Positions 6,680-6,920 of a stretch of 6,920 nt of DNA are shown here, piece after piece. Location of the stretch: positions 1 to 6,920 of the forward strand of contig JAGYMG010000030.1 in assembly GCA_018400675.1 (NCBI GenBank), read 5' to 3'. The notes beneath the pieces are model-generated. The model was not told the DNA's origin. It did no database searches and saw only the letters and a program-made list of their open reading frames with translations. The stretch's first letter is position 1. Every line of letters begins with the position of its first letter. The position numbers and the translations under genes are program-made. The DNA comes from a bacterium. Its GTDB lineage: Bacteria; Patescibacteriota; Minisyncoccia; Minisyncoccales; CG1-02-41-26.

Positions 6680-6920
6680 TCATTTCCTGTTCTCTAGAGC
6701 CGAAGTTATCGTTTCCTCATCGGCATATTCCAACTCGCCACCCTTAGGCAGACCACAGGCCAAATGGGTGGTTTTTAATTCTCTCTCCGCTGGGATGGCT
6801 GCTCTGAGCCGTCTTTCGATCAAGAGACTGGTATTCCGGCCTTCCAGGGTAGGGTTGAGAGCCAAAATAATTTCTTGTATGCCTGTATCGTCCTTAACCC
6901 TCTGAGTTAATAACTCAATC
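6680..6920 (-). CDS. recR: Recombination protein RecR (C-terminal part; N-terminus beyond the window)
   Basis: RecR works with RecO (and RecF where present) to load RecA on single-stranded DNA gaps during repair. Only the C-terminal 79 residues lie in the window, about 40 percent of the usual 200; the zinc finger and N-terminal helix-hairpin-helix are outside. Read on the minus strand, the frame is open to the right edge. It shows the toprim-domain segment EIILALNPTLEG, then LACGLPKGGELEYADEET, and ends SALENRK before TGA (complement of 6680-6682), where RecR proteins normally end. The TTG at 6865 is an internal Leu codon, not a start. The normal ending at TGA argues against UGA recoding in this organism. 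The gene converges on rplU with a one-base gap and no visible terminator hairpin. Confidence 0.95.
   Translation of the reverse strand, partial: IELLTQRVKDDTGIQEIILALNPTLEGRNTSLLIERRLRAAIPAERELKTTHLACGLPKGGELEYADEETITSALENRK

Noticed and set aside
6680..6682. UGA recoding (as in Gracilibacteria or SR1) affecting recR
   Set aside because: The TGA falls exactly where RecR proteins normally end, and none of the other genes contains an in-frame TGA.

Overview
The window is a gene-dense, AT-rich stretch of bacterial chromosome with five protein genes, one tRNA gene and short intergenic gaps. The protein styles fit a member of the Candidate Phyla Radiation (Patescibacteria, perhaps a Parcubacteria-like lineage): shortened versions of housekeeping proteins, a divergent class B penicillin-binding protein, P-type ATPase motifs that depart from consensus, and start codons without Shine-Dalgarno sequences. 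This placement is an inference from style; no 16S or other decisive marker is present. The standard code is used: all genes read through without in-frame TGA, and recR ends at TGA exactly where the family normally ends.

Layout, left to right. (1) 1-1596: the 3' part of a class B penicillin-binding protein gene (FtsI-like), cut by the left edge. (2) 1598-1748: a compact tRNA-Glu(CTC) unit with a candidate promoter just after the PBP stop codon, a complete 76-nt tRNA with encoded CCA, and an intrinsic terminator. (3) 1765-6331: three same-strand genes spaced by 12 and 7 nt and probably co-transcribed: a P2-type (calcium-pump-like) cation ATPase, a Ca2+/cation antiporter of the CaCA superfamily, and a short RmuC-family nuclease-fold protein. 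(4) 6367-6678: rplU (bL21) after a 35-nt AT-rich gap. (5) 6680-6920: the C-terminal part of recR on the opposite strand, tail-to-tail with rplU with one base between the stop codons.

Functionally, the ATPase and exchanger look like a paired cation (probably Ca2+) export module: one ATP-driven pump and one ion-gradient-driven antiporter. RmuC may simply share the transcript. The most notable signal is in the ATPase, where catalytic motifs that are normally near-invariant are changed together: DKTGT to DKTLT, TGES to TGEW and KGAPE to SGAPE, while the catalytic Asp and Glu and the hinge motifs are intact and the frame is open. This suggests a functional but divergent pump subfamily. A second theme is the absence of Shine-Dalgarno sequences at all four visible starts, with -10-like hexamers lying so close to two of them that leaderless or near-leaderless mRNAs are possible. 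No mobile element, CRISPR array or gene-free stretch above 300 bases is present.
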